From Strongylocentrotus purpuratus (taxonomy: Eukaryota; Echinodermata; Echinoidea; Camarodonta; Strongylocentrotidae): a stretch of DNA of 64,000 nucleotides. Where the stretch lies: positions 1,912,754 to 1,976,753 of the forward strand of contig NW_022145611.1 in assembly GCF_000002235.5 (NCBI RefSeq), written 5' to 3'. Positions 1 to 11,139 of this stretch are shown here, piece after piece (the stretch's first letter is position 1; every line of letters begins with the position of its first letter). Both the position numbers and the translations under genes were made by a program. The notes beneath the pieces are model-generated. The model searched no databases. It was not told the DNA's origin and worked only from the letters and a program-made list of their open reading frames with translations.

Positions 1-1058
1 TGAATTATTGAAAAATTATTGCATTTTCTTCTTTTTTTTTTTTGTGGGGGCGTCGACGTACCCTAGCGCCCGCTGCGTACAGTCATGATTCATTGGCTAA
101 GCAATGGCCTCGTAACTGTGAGCCCCCAGGATCAAAACCGTGTCGATGTGCTATATTAGCGCCCTTTTATGAGGCATTAATCCCCATTACTGTCAGTTAT
201 GACTTAAGGACGTAGGTCCCCTAGTTGATTAGCATAGTAGCACACACATGCTTTAGCAGTCACGCCAAACACTCCCCAATTGTCATTCAATAAAATATGA
301 GAATGTATACTATTATCTAGATCAGGCCTTCTCAACTGGCGGCGCGGGCGCCAATTGTGGCGCTTGTGGTCAGTCGGAGTGGCGCGCGACTGTTGCAACA
401 ACAAAACAAAAAACAGGAAGAAAGAAAATATTTATTTTAGAATTAAATACTCAGCTAAATCAAGAAGTTGCAGTCGAATTTGAGCCCAAAATTTTACCAT
501 TTTATACAAATCTAAACCTAAGGTCTGAACAACAATTAGCTTACGATGGGATACCAATTTTAACATTGCCAATCTTTGGAAACAACTTGTTTTTGTTTGT
601 TTGATTTTCACTTTATTTTGACATTTCCCGTGTTTATTGCACACAAAAAATGCATATAAATATACCTCCGGTGTAATTGTACCCAGGAATCGTACTTATT
701 TTTTTTTTCAATAAGAAATTATGATTGATTATATATTGTGGAATGAAATGGTTTTGAAAATGCCCCATTTGGGCCTTTAAAATGCCCTAGATCCACCAGC
801 TTCAGGGGGCCCCACCCCCTGCTACCCCCGTTAGGGCTTCGCCCCCTGACCCCACCCATTTTCGGCTCGGTCGCTACGCTCCCTCGCAGCAAAGTCAACT
901 ATATAGGGTGGCGCTTCAATTACAAATTCTTTTCGTTTTGGCACTTCTAATAAACTAGTTGAGAAGGCCTGATCTAGATCTATTAGGAATAAATCATTGT
1001 CAAAATCATTCAATAAATTGGGGTAAAAATAATTATTCCACCATTATGACCAACAGTG
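1..1058. mobile_element. TA-target MITE copy 1 (left end outside window, split by the hAT element)
   Basis: With 323-979 removed, this matches 14240-14650 at high identity. It ends with the long terminal inverted repeat ..ACCATTATGACCAACAGTG followed by TA (1059-1060). The left terminus lies before base 1. No coding capacity is visible. Confidence 0.85.
323..971. mobile_element. Non-autonomous hAT-type transposon nested in a MITE
   Basis: Termini are CAGGCCTTCTCAACT and its exact complement (15 bp), of the CAG..TTCTCAAC type seen in hAT/Charlie-like elements. The 8-bp target duplication atctagat is exact at 315-322 and 972-979. The paralogous unoccupied sequence near 14565-14580 has a single atctagat, which proves the insertion. 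The 649-bp interior has no recognisable transposase. Confidence 0.9.
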
Positions 1059-1060
1059 TA

Positions 1061-2761
1061 CGTTGGGCAAGACGTTATGTCTTTTAGCATTACATGGGCG
1101 CCGCCATTATTGGCGACCACTTTTGGCGACCACTTAGTTTGACTATTTGAAGATTCAGATGACCAAGTGACCATTTCCATTAATCTTACTCAACGGAGTA
1201 AAATTCCAAACCGGCATATATAATTTACTTTTAATCTACAGTTTGAAATTTGCATGACAAATGCAATATTGGTTTAGCTTTTTTGAAAACCAAAGAAAAG
1301 AGACATTTATATTAGCTTAAAAAAAGAAGATTTTAATAAAACTTTAAATATAACTGAATCAAGGTCAAAATATTATCTTGCTTAATCAGCTTGAAGCCCG
1401 ATATAGCTCCTTAGTTGTTATAATGTCTTTATTCGCATCAAATTGCATCACCGTTTAACGCGTTGTTGTAACATCCATATATTTCCAATTCCGTTTAACC
1501 GCTAAAAAAAAAATGGTTTTAGGTTAAACGAAAATTACTCACTTCTGCCAAGGTCGCCGCTGATTAAAAGTAAAAATAGTAGAATACCACGCACTAGTGT
1601 TCTAGCTACGGTGGTCGGCACTGGACGGGCCGGCTGCCCCGACCAGCACGGAGAATTTCCAACCCGGCACTACTCCTGACCCTACTCCGACCGGAACTAA
1701 TTTCACATTTAAAGCCCCACTTCACTAGTTTGACCAGGAGGGATTAGACCTCCCTGCATGGTCACTGACAGATGGTTATCTCATCAAATCAGCTCTCAAT
1801 TAACATAAGAAAAAGGGGATAATGGGGGACCAATGGCCACCGATTTAATAGGCATTGTTTGCTATATAGAGGGCACCAGTAGCTATAAGTAGTGCTGTGG
1901 GGCTTAAACGTAACCATGTATGAAAAAAAAGTAGTACTTACATTCATATTTTCGTCTTTTATCGTGTTTTTCTTTTTGGTGCAATTGTACAAGAATCATG
2001 TTTTATTTTGACAATAAATGATTATTTCTAAAGATTTACCGAGTGTTGTTTTCAATGTTACAATTCATGAAAGCCGCCATATTGAATTTACCGATGTATA
2101 CGCTATATTACACATAGATAGCAGCCCATACTCGTTTGACTAGTGTTCATATAAATGTTTATTTTTAATAGGGTAAATACGAAATTTCGTAGTTTTCCAG
2201 AAAATTAATAAACAAAAAAACTATAATGTACATTTATTTTATTATTTATAATGTAAAATTTGTCCGATATTGTACAATTTATTTTATATTTTTCATTCAT
2301 TGGGTTCGAGGCGAACTTGTTTTGATCAGCGCCTAGTACGCACATGTATTCGTGTTTATAGCTCGCGATCGCGATACTGCAGAGGTCAGGATTTGGGATA
2401 AATGGCGTCAGTGAAGTATTGTGCATGTATTTCGAGGCTGGGAACTTCGTTTTATGAGTCAACTTCTTAATCTGCAATTTTGCAGTCGATTGTTATCGTG
2501 TAGATTGTTGCTCTGCAATTCAATATTACAAGTCGGGGCTGACTTATGATGACTATAGTGTCAGTTACACTTGATTTAGTAGCTTTATAAACAAAGTGAT
2601 ACCTAGTCATTGTTCCAATGCATGCCCGACAGTAAAGTTCCGTGTTTGTTAAGTTATTTTGTTTTTGATTATGTTAATTATTTGTTAATATTGTGGTTTC
2701 TTTGATTATCCAATAAAAACACAAATACAACTAGACATATAATACTTGTTTGGAACAAGTA
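1061..2761. other. Stretch without recognised gene
   Basis: AT-rich sequence with a short GC-rich patch at about 1600-1690 (GGACGGGCCGGCTGCCCCGACC). Open frames here are short and resemble no family I know. No terminal-repeat element could be delimited. NXPE upstream exons were looked for and not recognised. Confidence 0.4.
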
Positions 2762-3933
2762 TAGGTGGGCTGGTCAACTAACATTTGAGACAAAATAGAG
2801 CAAAAATAAGCGACATACTGCTTACAAATTCTTAAAAGACAATATCATGTAGATTCATAACGTGAACTAAATTCACCTTCTATAGGCATAACACGCAAAT
2901 TATGAAGTTTTTGACATGAGGCCTTTAATCAAAATTTTCACTATGATGACGTCATCAAAATGAAAAATGGTTATTACTGCGCTTGTAGAGAATTGTCTTA
3001 GCTACAACTCGAAATTTTGAAGAAAATTGATCAATATTTACAGAGATACAATCAATTTTACATAAATATGCTGACGTCATAATATGCAAATTCGTATTTT
3101 GAGTTCCAAGGCCATTGTGATGATGTCACGATACACTTAATGGCCAAACTAGACATGGAATCATATTTCCGACTCATACTCTATCTTAATATGAAAAAAA
3201 TTGAGGATCCCGGTGCATTCCAAAGAGCTATGACGGATTTTGTATAGGCATGTTTTTGCCCATATATGCTATGTATTAAAAGACCTCGCGCGCACTGACA
3301 ATTATCTTGAATTTACGCTCATCTTGTTAATAATGGTCATAAAGAGATAAACATGGAATCAAATTCCTTGAAAAAATATGAGAAATATCATGAAAGAAAA
3401 AAAAATGGCGATTCTATGTTTTTTAATGGTGTTACGCGCGAAAACGCGCGCGCATGCTCGTACGCGCGATTTTTTATAAAATGCTTAAAATGACCTGAAA
3501 CGTATGCAAAATAAATTTAAGACGAATTTGAGCATTTAAAAATTTTGCGCGCGCACTGACGCGCAGACGTACGCGCACGCGCGCGTTTTTTGACCTGAAA
3601 TTGACCGGACTGATATTGACCTTGATCGTGATAAATATGAATGAGAAATGAATTACCGTTATGAAAATATGATCATGAGTAAATTTTCAGAAAATTTCAC
3701 AAAATGGCGCCTAGATGACGTCATCAGTCAAGGTCAAGGTTGAAAACTTTGCTGTGCCTTGTTCATATGCCTATACATATGTGTGCCAAATTTTAAGATA
3801 TTTGATTGAGCCATTTTCAAATTATCTTGCTCACAAAAAAGTGGGTCGAAATAAGAAAAATAAATAATAAAGAAATAATAAAGGCAATTTTAACAAAATT
3901 ATAAGGTGGTCTGTATTAGATACAGCCCACCTA
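2762..3933. mobile_element. 1.17-kb noncoding element with 11-bp terminal inverted repeats
   Basis: Ends are TAGGTGGGCTG (2762-2772) and CAGCCCACCTA (3923-3933), perfect complements that include a possible TA target. The right end also forms a local hairpin. The interior has no long open frame but holds several TGACGTCA palindromes (about 2946, 3072, 3717) and a CG-alternating zone at about 3430-3590 (repeats of GCGCGC and ACGCGCG). Confidence 0.5.
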
Positions 3934-4194
3934 AATATGACCAAACGATTTTTTTTTAAAAGTCCCTGTAAACGAAACCGTCAAATTGAAAACGGATAGT
4001 GCCATGGACCGTTGGATACCAGACGGTTAAACGTTTGACCGCAGCAAGCGGAGTCGGAGTCCAAATATTATATTGATTAGAAACAGAGATTTAAGTAGAA
4101 ATTAAAATTTCCTTTATTTCAACAAAGCGAAGGTGTCAAGCGTTAGAATCTGGAAGGATTTTTATTATATGATACATTTCATAATTATAAACAG

Positions 4195-7100
4195 CCATAG
4201 CATGAGAGCTCCCAGCTGGTCAGGACTGTTCAAATTTGGAGAGCACGAAGAACGATCACCGTGTTCCCTCAGCCTCGACGCCGTTTGGAGTGAGAAGTGT
4301 GTAGCCAAGCCTAAAGCTCTACAGTACGCCATCATAGTATGCAATCCACCAAAGACCCTTCCATGCGATACACTAGTGAGCCTTAATGGAATTCCATCTC
4401 TCTACACACAAGACTTCAAGAAACGTTTACCATCAGCCCGCAAGAAATTTCTTCAGAGGTAAGCTGATATTTACATCTTACCATAATAATATGCAGGGAT
4501 GGGTGCACAGCAAACTTCTTTTTTCAGATATGTTTAGAAATTTGAATTACCATCATAATCATAATTACCTTCATAATCATCATGGAAGTTGTTGCTGATT
4601 ATATGGATCATACTACGTATTGATCTCTACCTCATCGTTGACACTGTACGAGTTCCATCCTACCCACCCCATCCCCAAACAAATAGGAACAGAAAAGAGA
4701 ACAGGAAGAGAATGTGCTGTACCATTACTTTAAAGATTAAAGTAAAAATTGAAAGTAATCTCTATAAGAATGTTATTATGATAATTTTCACTGTTTATAC
4801 GAGCAGGTTATAACTTTAAAAGATAACTATGTATTACGTCTCCCCAACATAGTTAAAATAAGTGCTTTTCTACCCAATTTGATAGAAGTTCTGAATGTTT
4901 GGTTAACGGTTTTAGTGTTATATTTGTATGTTGGTTTTGAAGACTGTAATTGCTTCCAGGCATAGATTTTTTCCTTCATTTTCTGCAAGCAGGTATCCGA
5001 GTAAACGGAGCACCGGAAGCAGAATCCTAATATTGATCAGAGTGAAATATGAAATATGAATGACGAATTTTATGGATCGCATAAGGATCCGTTTTAATAA
5101 TAATAATAATAGCTAGTTCTTATATAGCGCTTTTCAGGACCGAAGGCCCTCTCAAAGCGCTTTACAGATATATATATTATTACCCCGGTCATAGGATTCA
5201 GGCTTACCCGCACACAATGTATGCACATTCTCCACTCCCTGGGGAGCATTCCAGCCAGGCGTCTTTTTCACAAGCGCACACTTGCTAATCTAAGCACATT
5301 AGCTTTCGCATCCTACCGGGTACCCATTTAACACCTAGGTGGAGAGTGGCAAATGTAGATCAATGTCTTGCCAAAGGACATTAGTGCTGCGGTGGGACTT
5401 GATGGAACAACGGATGTGAGATTAGTATCTAAGTAATTAATGTATGTTTTTTCAACTGATGTTTCGTTGCAGACCATATTACTATACAGCCATCACAAAC
5501 GTTCCAAGTGATATTTTTGTTACTGGTGAGATTTCTTTCATTATTATTATTATTCTCATTATCACCTTTATATTTTTATTATTCATTCGGCAAAGCCAAC
5601 AGAACAGTATAAACACAGAACAGCAGTAAAGTTTGAAGAGAGTCTTATCGACACCGGGAAAAGAAAAAGATTACATAAACTTCTACAACCCGCAGGTCTT
5701 CTTCTTCCAAACCATGTGTCTTCTCATGAATAAATAGCAAAGCATATAGCAATATACAACGAATAGTGAATTGCAAGTACGAGAGAAAAAACAATCTTTT
5801 AATATTACTTACTGTTTCTATGATTTTCCTTCTTTTGATATTCATTTTGCAATAACTTAATTTGACTGGCTTAAAAAGTAATCTTCTAAAAATTAATATA
5901 TTTGTATATTAATGTACATGTTTTAGTTAATAATTACAAAGGAGGAATAAAAATAGTTGTTGGGGTTTTTTAAACGCTAAAATTGTCAGTCATTTTGCTC
6001 CCTCGCATTAGTTGCGTCAATTTTTTTATTTTCCCAAATATATGAAACATGAAAGGCGTTTTGAAAGGGTTCAACATCTGAAGAAAGATCTTAAAGAAAT
6101 CTTCATTGTCAGGCAACTTATATATTCGTTGACGATATTTCCCCACATATTTGTCAAATTCTGCGCCCTATATAAGGAATAAGGGAATAAAAATGTCTCA
6201 TACATGTCAACAATTCGAAGCTCTACCTTTCGATTGCTGCGGTTACTAGCACATTTTCCTATCGGTAAAATGCATTAAAAAAATGCTCGTACTATTATGT
6301 AAGTAAGTTTGTCCTGAGTAAATAATCCCGAGATACACCACTGGATTTTGCAACATTTTACCTTGCCTTTAGGACTTCACCAGAAATATTCCATTTGGCA
6401 ATAAGGCGGTTAGAAATGAAAAAGGTAATGTCGTAAGTCTCATATTACCGAACTTATCAAAGAGAACCATGCAACTGAGGTCGAATTAGGACAAAATGTA
6501 ATTTTAGGGGAAATATTACAAACATTTATGGCACTCATATACCATTTGTATCATTTAATGTTTTCTCCAATCTCGACGTTTTTTATTGAAACAAAGCGGA
6601 TGACTCAAAGAGACAGCACCTTCTTTCTGATGGAACGTCTTATCTACCGCGCTGTGAACCAGGAATGGACACGCCTTTGACAGAAGGATACTGGTGGAAC
6701 AGGACTTGGTTCTCTTTAACTTGTGGTCCTCGTGTCTCTTTGAACAAGGCCAATGTACATCATTGTCTTCACGATACCAACATCTACTTCACCGGTGATT
6801 CGACCACAAGGCAATGGTTTGCCGCCATCACCGAGGCCCTAGGGTTAGGACAACCCGAGGATCATGAAAGGGCTTTTCTGCTGCAGAGACGTGATAAGGC
6901 AGCAAATCTAAACCTTACATTTATCTTTCATCCTCTTACGGCCCATCCCCAGCAGGTCTTTGTCAATCTCTCGACGGTCAAGTTTGAAGCTGATGTTATC
7001 CTCGAGTTGCCACGTCATACCTGTAGGAATGTTGTCGTGTTCAGTCCATGGGCACACTTCTCTATCTGGCAGTGGGAGGCTTACACGGACTGGTTGAAGG

Positions 7101-7417
7101 GCATCAGGGCAGCCATTTTGGTTGCCAAGCAAAGATGTCCGGATCTCCTTTTTGTTTATAAGAGTCCACATCCCGTAGACAAGTGGTCGGTGTTCCCTGC
7201 GAGAGACGTTGTCTTTAATGAGATGAGAGCACTTGTCAGGGATATTTTTGAAGGTCTTGGTGTAATCTTCGTTGATATATGGGATATAAACCTAGGAAGT
7301 CCATGGCCTATTACATTACATATGCCCAGTGACGTCATTGATCAGGAAGTTTCTGTATTGTTGTCTTACTTGTGTCCGTTGCTACAGAGCAGGGACAAGA
7401 AAAAAACAACGGTATAG
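4195..7417 (+). CDS. NXPE-family PC-esterase-domain protein, last three exons (5' part missing)
   Basis: Exons read as 4195-4458, 5473-5525 and 6597-7417 (stop TAG). Donors are AG|GTAAGC and CTG|GTGAGA; acceptors are TTCGTTGCAG and ATTGAAACAAAG. All phases agree, giving about 378 residues against roughly 550 for full-length NXPE proteins. The first exon has the Cys-rich stretch ending CNPPKTLPCDTL, typical of the region before the esterase domain. The last exon opens with a C-x-P-G stretch and WNRTWFSLTC. It then has YFTGDSTTRQWF, whose GDS serine is the expected nucleophile of the GDSL/PC-esterase fold, and ends with WDIN...LHMPSDVIDQEV before a final SYLCP, matching the family's D/H-containing tail. 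Family function: predicted secreted or Golgi acyl-esterase-like proteins, substrate mostly unknown. The signal peptide and neurexophilin-like N-terminal half are not seen and may lie upstream of the window. The first exon's acceptor (4194, or possibly 4214) is the least certain boundary. Confidence 0.82.
5093..5410 (-). repeat. tRNA-derived SINE copy (tail at low coordinate)
   Basis: (TAA)n tail, then TATATAGCGCTTTTCAGGACC, AAAGCGCTTTACAG, CACTCCCTGGGGAGCATTCC and TCTTGCCAAAGGACA. These blocks recur in the same order at 26.35, 41.6, 47.5 and 61.1/61.8 kb. The tRNA-like head is missing or eroded here. It lies in the NXPE intron between exons 4195-4458 and 5473-5525. Confidence 0.65.
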
Positions 7418-7911
7418 AGATAAACAGTTTACATCAGAGGGTGATGTGTAGGATGAAACATTTAGTCACAAACAAATTTGAAAATCGTCTCAATGTGATT
7501 GTTTAGCATGTAAAGGCAGAGGCCTATGCTTCTATCAATAATTAAGCGCTTAAATGATGTTCAGTCCTTACATTACAATGTGCTAAATCCCTTTTTATTT
7601 TCCTCTGTCTTAGTCCCTCCTTCTCTCTCTCGTTTGTTACATGCTATTGTAATACCCCAATCAGCCATGATCATAATGCTATATCGAAACCAGTTAAATG
7701 TGAAGGGACTATGATGCATTACTAGTATCAAAATGCAAATCACATCAAGAGGATCGATAATAGCCAAACGTGCCTTAACTTTTTGAATAATAGAAAAGGC
7801 GATTATTCCCCTTCTTTCCATAACTCCTTTGACTCTTATTTCTTCAATATTATTGTTCAATGTGCCTTAAAACTCTGCCCAATGTATTTATGATATATAT
7901 TGTGCCTTTCT

Positions 7912-8153
7912 CAGGCAGATCCAGGTTGTGGGCTTAGGGGGCACGGGCCTCCAGCCCCTGGTAAAAAAAAAATTAGAAAAAAAGATGGTGACCACAATTT
8001 TTCCTTTTTGTTTTGCTCAAGGGGATATGGGGTGTTGAGTAAAAAAAAAAAGTAGTGCTCATTATCGACTCCCCCTCCCCGCTAAAGCGCCGCTAAATAT
8101 TTTCTGACGAATTGGGCCCCCTCCGGCCTTGCCGCTGGCTGGATCCGCCCCTG
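7912..8153. mobile_element. hAT-like MITE, diverged
   Basis: Ends CAGGCAGATCCAGG and CTGGATCCGCCCCTG form an imperfect inverted repeat of the same type as the 25.4 and 49.5 kb elements. Flanking octamers gcctttct and gtcatcct agree at only 5 of 8 positions, so the target duplication is weak. Confidence 0.5.
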
Positions 8154-8630
8154 GTCATCCTTATTACCGTTCTTACCCTCTCATCAGTTCTCAATCCCAA
8201 CACTGTTCCCATTATTGCATATCCTTTTTTAACAGTTCATTCCTTTTTTTGGGGGTCTTTTTCCTCTCTCTCCGTAATTCCTTACTCGTCTTCTCACTTA
8301 TTTCATTTTCTCCCAACTTCTCACCCCTCCCACTTTTCCTATCTCTATCTATCCTCTTTAATCCTCCAGTAATGTGTTCAAACTATAGGCATGCCTCTAA
8401 CCTATATTACATGTGAAGCCAGCAACAAGGGGGTTCGGAGGGCTCCATCGAAACCCCTAATATTTGCAAAGGTTAAAAAAGGGGGAAGAAAAGAGAGAAA
8501 GGAGGAGAGAGGAGAGATGACAAGAGAAAAGAAGAAGATCCGGTTATAAAGCCCTTCAGAGGACCCCCAACCATACTCACCCCCACCCACAATCCGATGT
8601 TAAAACAGCTTAAAACCGGGGTAGTCTAGA
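8154..8630. other. Pyrimidine-rich then purine-rich stretch, no gene seen
   Basis: 8220-8370 is C/T-rich and 8460-8540 is G/A-rich on the plus strand. The open frames here arise from this low complexity (Ser/Phe/Leu-rich) and are not credible genes. Confidence 0.5.
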
Positions 8631-9091
8631 CTGTTCACACCAGCAGAGATAGCGCGGTCTAGCGCGCGATAGACCGCGCTATCTCTGCGGTGTGGAAGGT
8701 ACAACGTCGTTTCGGTCCGCCCAACAGCGAGCCACGGCGAGCCAAAACGGCGTGCCACTGGAGCACCTCTTAAAAGGCTGTTCACACCGCAATGAGATAG
8801 CGCGGTCTATCGTAGCACCCCTTTTTTTCTAGCGCGCGCTAGCCCGCGCTATCTCTCGTGGACCACCCCCAAGAGGTGCTCCAGTGTTGGCTCGCCGTGG
8901 CTCGCTGTTGGGCGGACCGAAACGACGTTGTACCTTCCAAACCGCGGAGATAGCGCGGTCTAGCGCGCGCTATCTGTGCCGGTGTGAACAGCCTCTTAGG
9001 GGTGGTCCACGAGAGATAGCGCGGTCTAGTGCGCTAGAAAAAAAGGGGGTGCTACGATAGACCGCGCTATCTCATTGCTGTGTGAACAGGC
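8631..9091. repeat. Interleaved inverted-repeat cluster (a-b-a'-b')
   Basis: Block a (about 8631-8770) is the reverse complement of a' (about 8872-8991), and b (about 8776-8870) of b' (about 8999-9091). Blocks begin or end with CTGTTCACAC or its complement GTGTGAACAG. The 16-mer GAGATAGCGCGGTCTA and its complement occur repeatedly inside every block, giving many small stem-loops. Two overlapping foldback elements with shared ends would explain it. Confidence 0.75.
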
Positions 9092-9148
9092 TCCTAGTGC
9101 TGTATATTAATATTTGAATATATACCGTTGGTACGGTGTGGTTGAGAT

Positions 9149-9163
9149 CAGGCGCGTAGCCAC

Positions 9164-9194
<31 letters not shown>

Positions 9195-9309
9195 GTGCCC
9201 CCCAAAATTTCCAGGATCCGTTGAACTTTTTTAGACCCCCCTTTTTTTTTTTACCTCGATCGATTTCATGTATTTGCCCCCCAAACATTAAACTCTGGCT
9301 ACGTGCCTG
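9149..9309. mobile_element. hAT-like MITE with long G tract
   Basis: Ends CAGGCGCGTAGCCA and GGCTACGTGCCTG. Flanking octamers gttgagat (9141-9148) and gtggagat (9310-9317) match 7 of 8. The interior has a run of more than 25 G near 9164-9191. It is too short to code. Confidence 0.75.
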
Positions 9310-10646
9310 GTGGAGATCAAATTAAATCGGCCAGATTCTGGACTAACCAGTATGTCACAATGATTATGGACAAGTTACGACCAGGGTAGTCATTCGTTTA
9401 CGGTAAGCCTCCCGATTTTCTAGTAATGTCATTTACTTTTAAAGTAAACATAGCTTTGCACTTGTAATGTTTGTATGAAATATCATTATTTGATAAATTA
9501 TCTCACCAGATTATGTGTGCGTGCATATCATGAATATTTACGACTAGCGCATGACGTATAGGGGCCTATTGAGCCAATCAAATGCAACGGTAGGATGGCT
9601 AGGTTAGGAAAAATGACGCCCCGGGCCCCCTGTATCCGCCACATGACTGCACAAATCTATACATGCATTATATCATAGTCACGCAACATTTGTCTCATTT
9701 GAAGATTCAAACCCCGGACTCAACCATGGCAGAATGTGAGTGATTTGTATTTCTTTCTTTTGATTCCCTTTTTTTAAAAAAATCTTACATGTTACATGTT
9801 TAATGGTCATTACGGCTGAATTCATTAACACTTACTCATGACATGTGTCTATTAAAAACCAATGTCATCCTTTACCGATGTGTACCTCTACCTTTATTAA
9901 AATGGTTTAACCTGAGTCTTCATGCTATAAATAATTTTAAAGAAATATATCGATATATTAATCAGGAACTTGTCACATTATAGGTTTATACACGTAATAC
10001 CTAATTTGTTATACTGAACTTACTCTATTGTGAAAAAATAATAACATGCATGCAGTTCCTTCATCAATAGAAATACTTTAAAGAAGTGCATATTACTCTT
10101 TTGCTTTTGAATTACCAATCAACTCCCCATTTGTAATGATCCTATTTTCTTATACAATGGACCTGTTTACTGCTTGCTTATATTGAATGCATGCATGCTT
10201 TCTTGACAGGGGTTGTTCCTAACAACTTGGAAGCTTGCCCAGGGTTTGCCCGACGTGGCAGCAGCTAGGGTATGCAAGCTAATTCCAAGCTGGATCCAAG
10301 AATTGAGGTGTATTTGTTAGGTACAGGTTGATGTGGCTTGTTGCTGGTACGGGGGGGGGGGGGGGTGCATCCATGAAGTTGGTGGACCGACCTATTCACT
10401 GAGTCTTAATCTTTGTTAACTTTGACTTAATTCATATATTACTATTTTCTTACTTAATTACGCATTTGTTAATGGAATTTCTTTCTGCAGAGGCTGGTAG
10501 CACTTTGATCGCTTATTTCATGTCGATAATGGGGCTCTTTTATAACACATACACATACATCATTTATAGCTTGGTATGTATTTTCCTTACTATTATCTCA
10601 TACGTTTAAGAAGATTGACCCAATAGCTGTGAACTTATCAACTTAA

Positions 10647-10700
10647 GCTACGTTCAGACGGACAAAAGTTACCCTAGGGTAAAGGTCGTGTTAAAGATAC
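10647..10700 (+). repeat. Fragment of the TTCAGACGGA element (second copy at 51.28 kb)
   Basis: Shares GTTCAGACGGA followed by the perfect palindrome TTACCCTAGGGTAA and AGGTCGTGTT with the left end of the element at 51277-51594. No right end was found nearby. Confidence 0.55.
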
Positions 10701-10989
10701 TATGTCCCTTTTGCAGCCAACATCAAATTCTGTAGAACTTTGCAGGAATTATGAATATGTTATGTATGTCCTATCTGTGAAATTTAAACTTGAGCAGTGT
10801 CCTAATATTCAAATTATGCAAGGAAACCCGTTTACTTGCTAGACTTCACCGTCAGACACTATTGAGTGACTTACTGGCTTTTTTCATCTTTGGTAATATT
10901 ATACATAAAATGAGCTGTATCGGGTACATGAGCATGTGCCTACATCAATGACCCACTTCTTGTAATGGCCAAAATTAAACTGATTGAAT

Positions 10990-11116
10990 CTTTGGGCAGC
11001 ATAAAACGTACGACCATTTTTTTTTTTTTTTTTTGGGGGGGGGGGGGGGGGGTGAGCACTGTTTTTTTTGGCCGGAGGGAACGTGCCCCCTAAGCTCCCC
11101 CCTGGATCCGTCCCTG
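10990..11116. mobile_element. hAT-like MITE right end with T/G homopolymers
   Basis: A T run and a G run near 11019-11051 lead to CTCCCCCCTGGATCCGTCCCTG, the same terminal motif as other elements of this family. The left end and target duplication were not located. Confidence 0.45.
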
Positions 11117-11139
11117 AAAGGTATACTAAAATCAATACA

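Noticed and set aside
6908..7338. Minus-strand open frames inside the NXPE exon.
   Set aside because: Antisense shadows of the recognised exon.
9690..10572. Possible plus-strand exons: CAACCATGGCAGAAT|GTGAGTG at about 9735 and TTTCTTTCTGCAG|...|GTATGT at 10491-10572 coding a hydrophobic segment.
   Set aside because: Joining them directly makes a TAG stop, no intermediate exon fits, and the peptide matches nothing I know.
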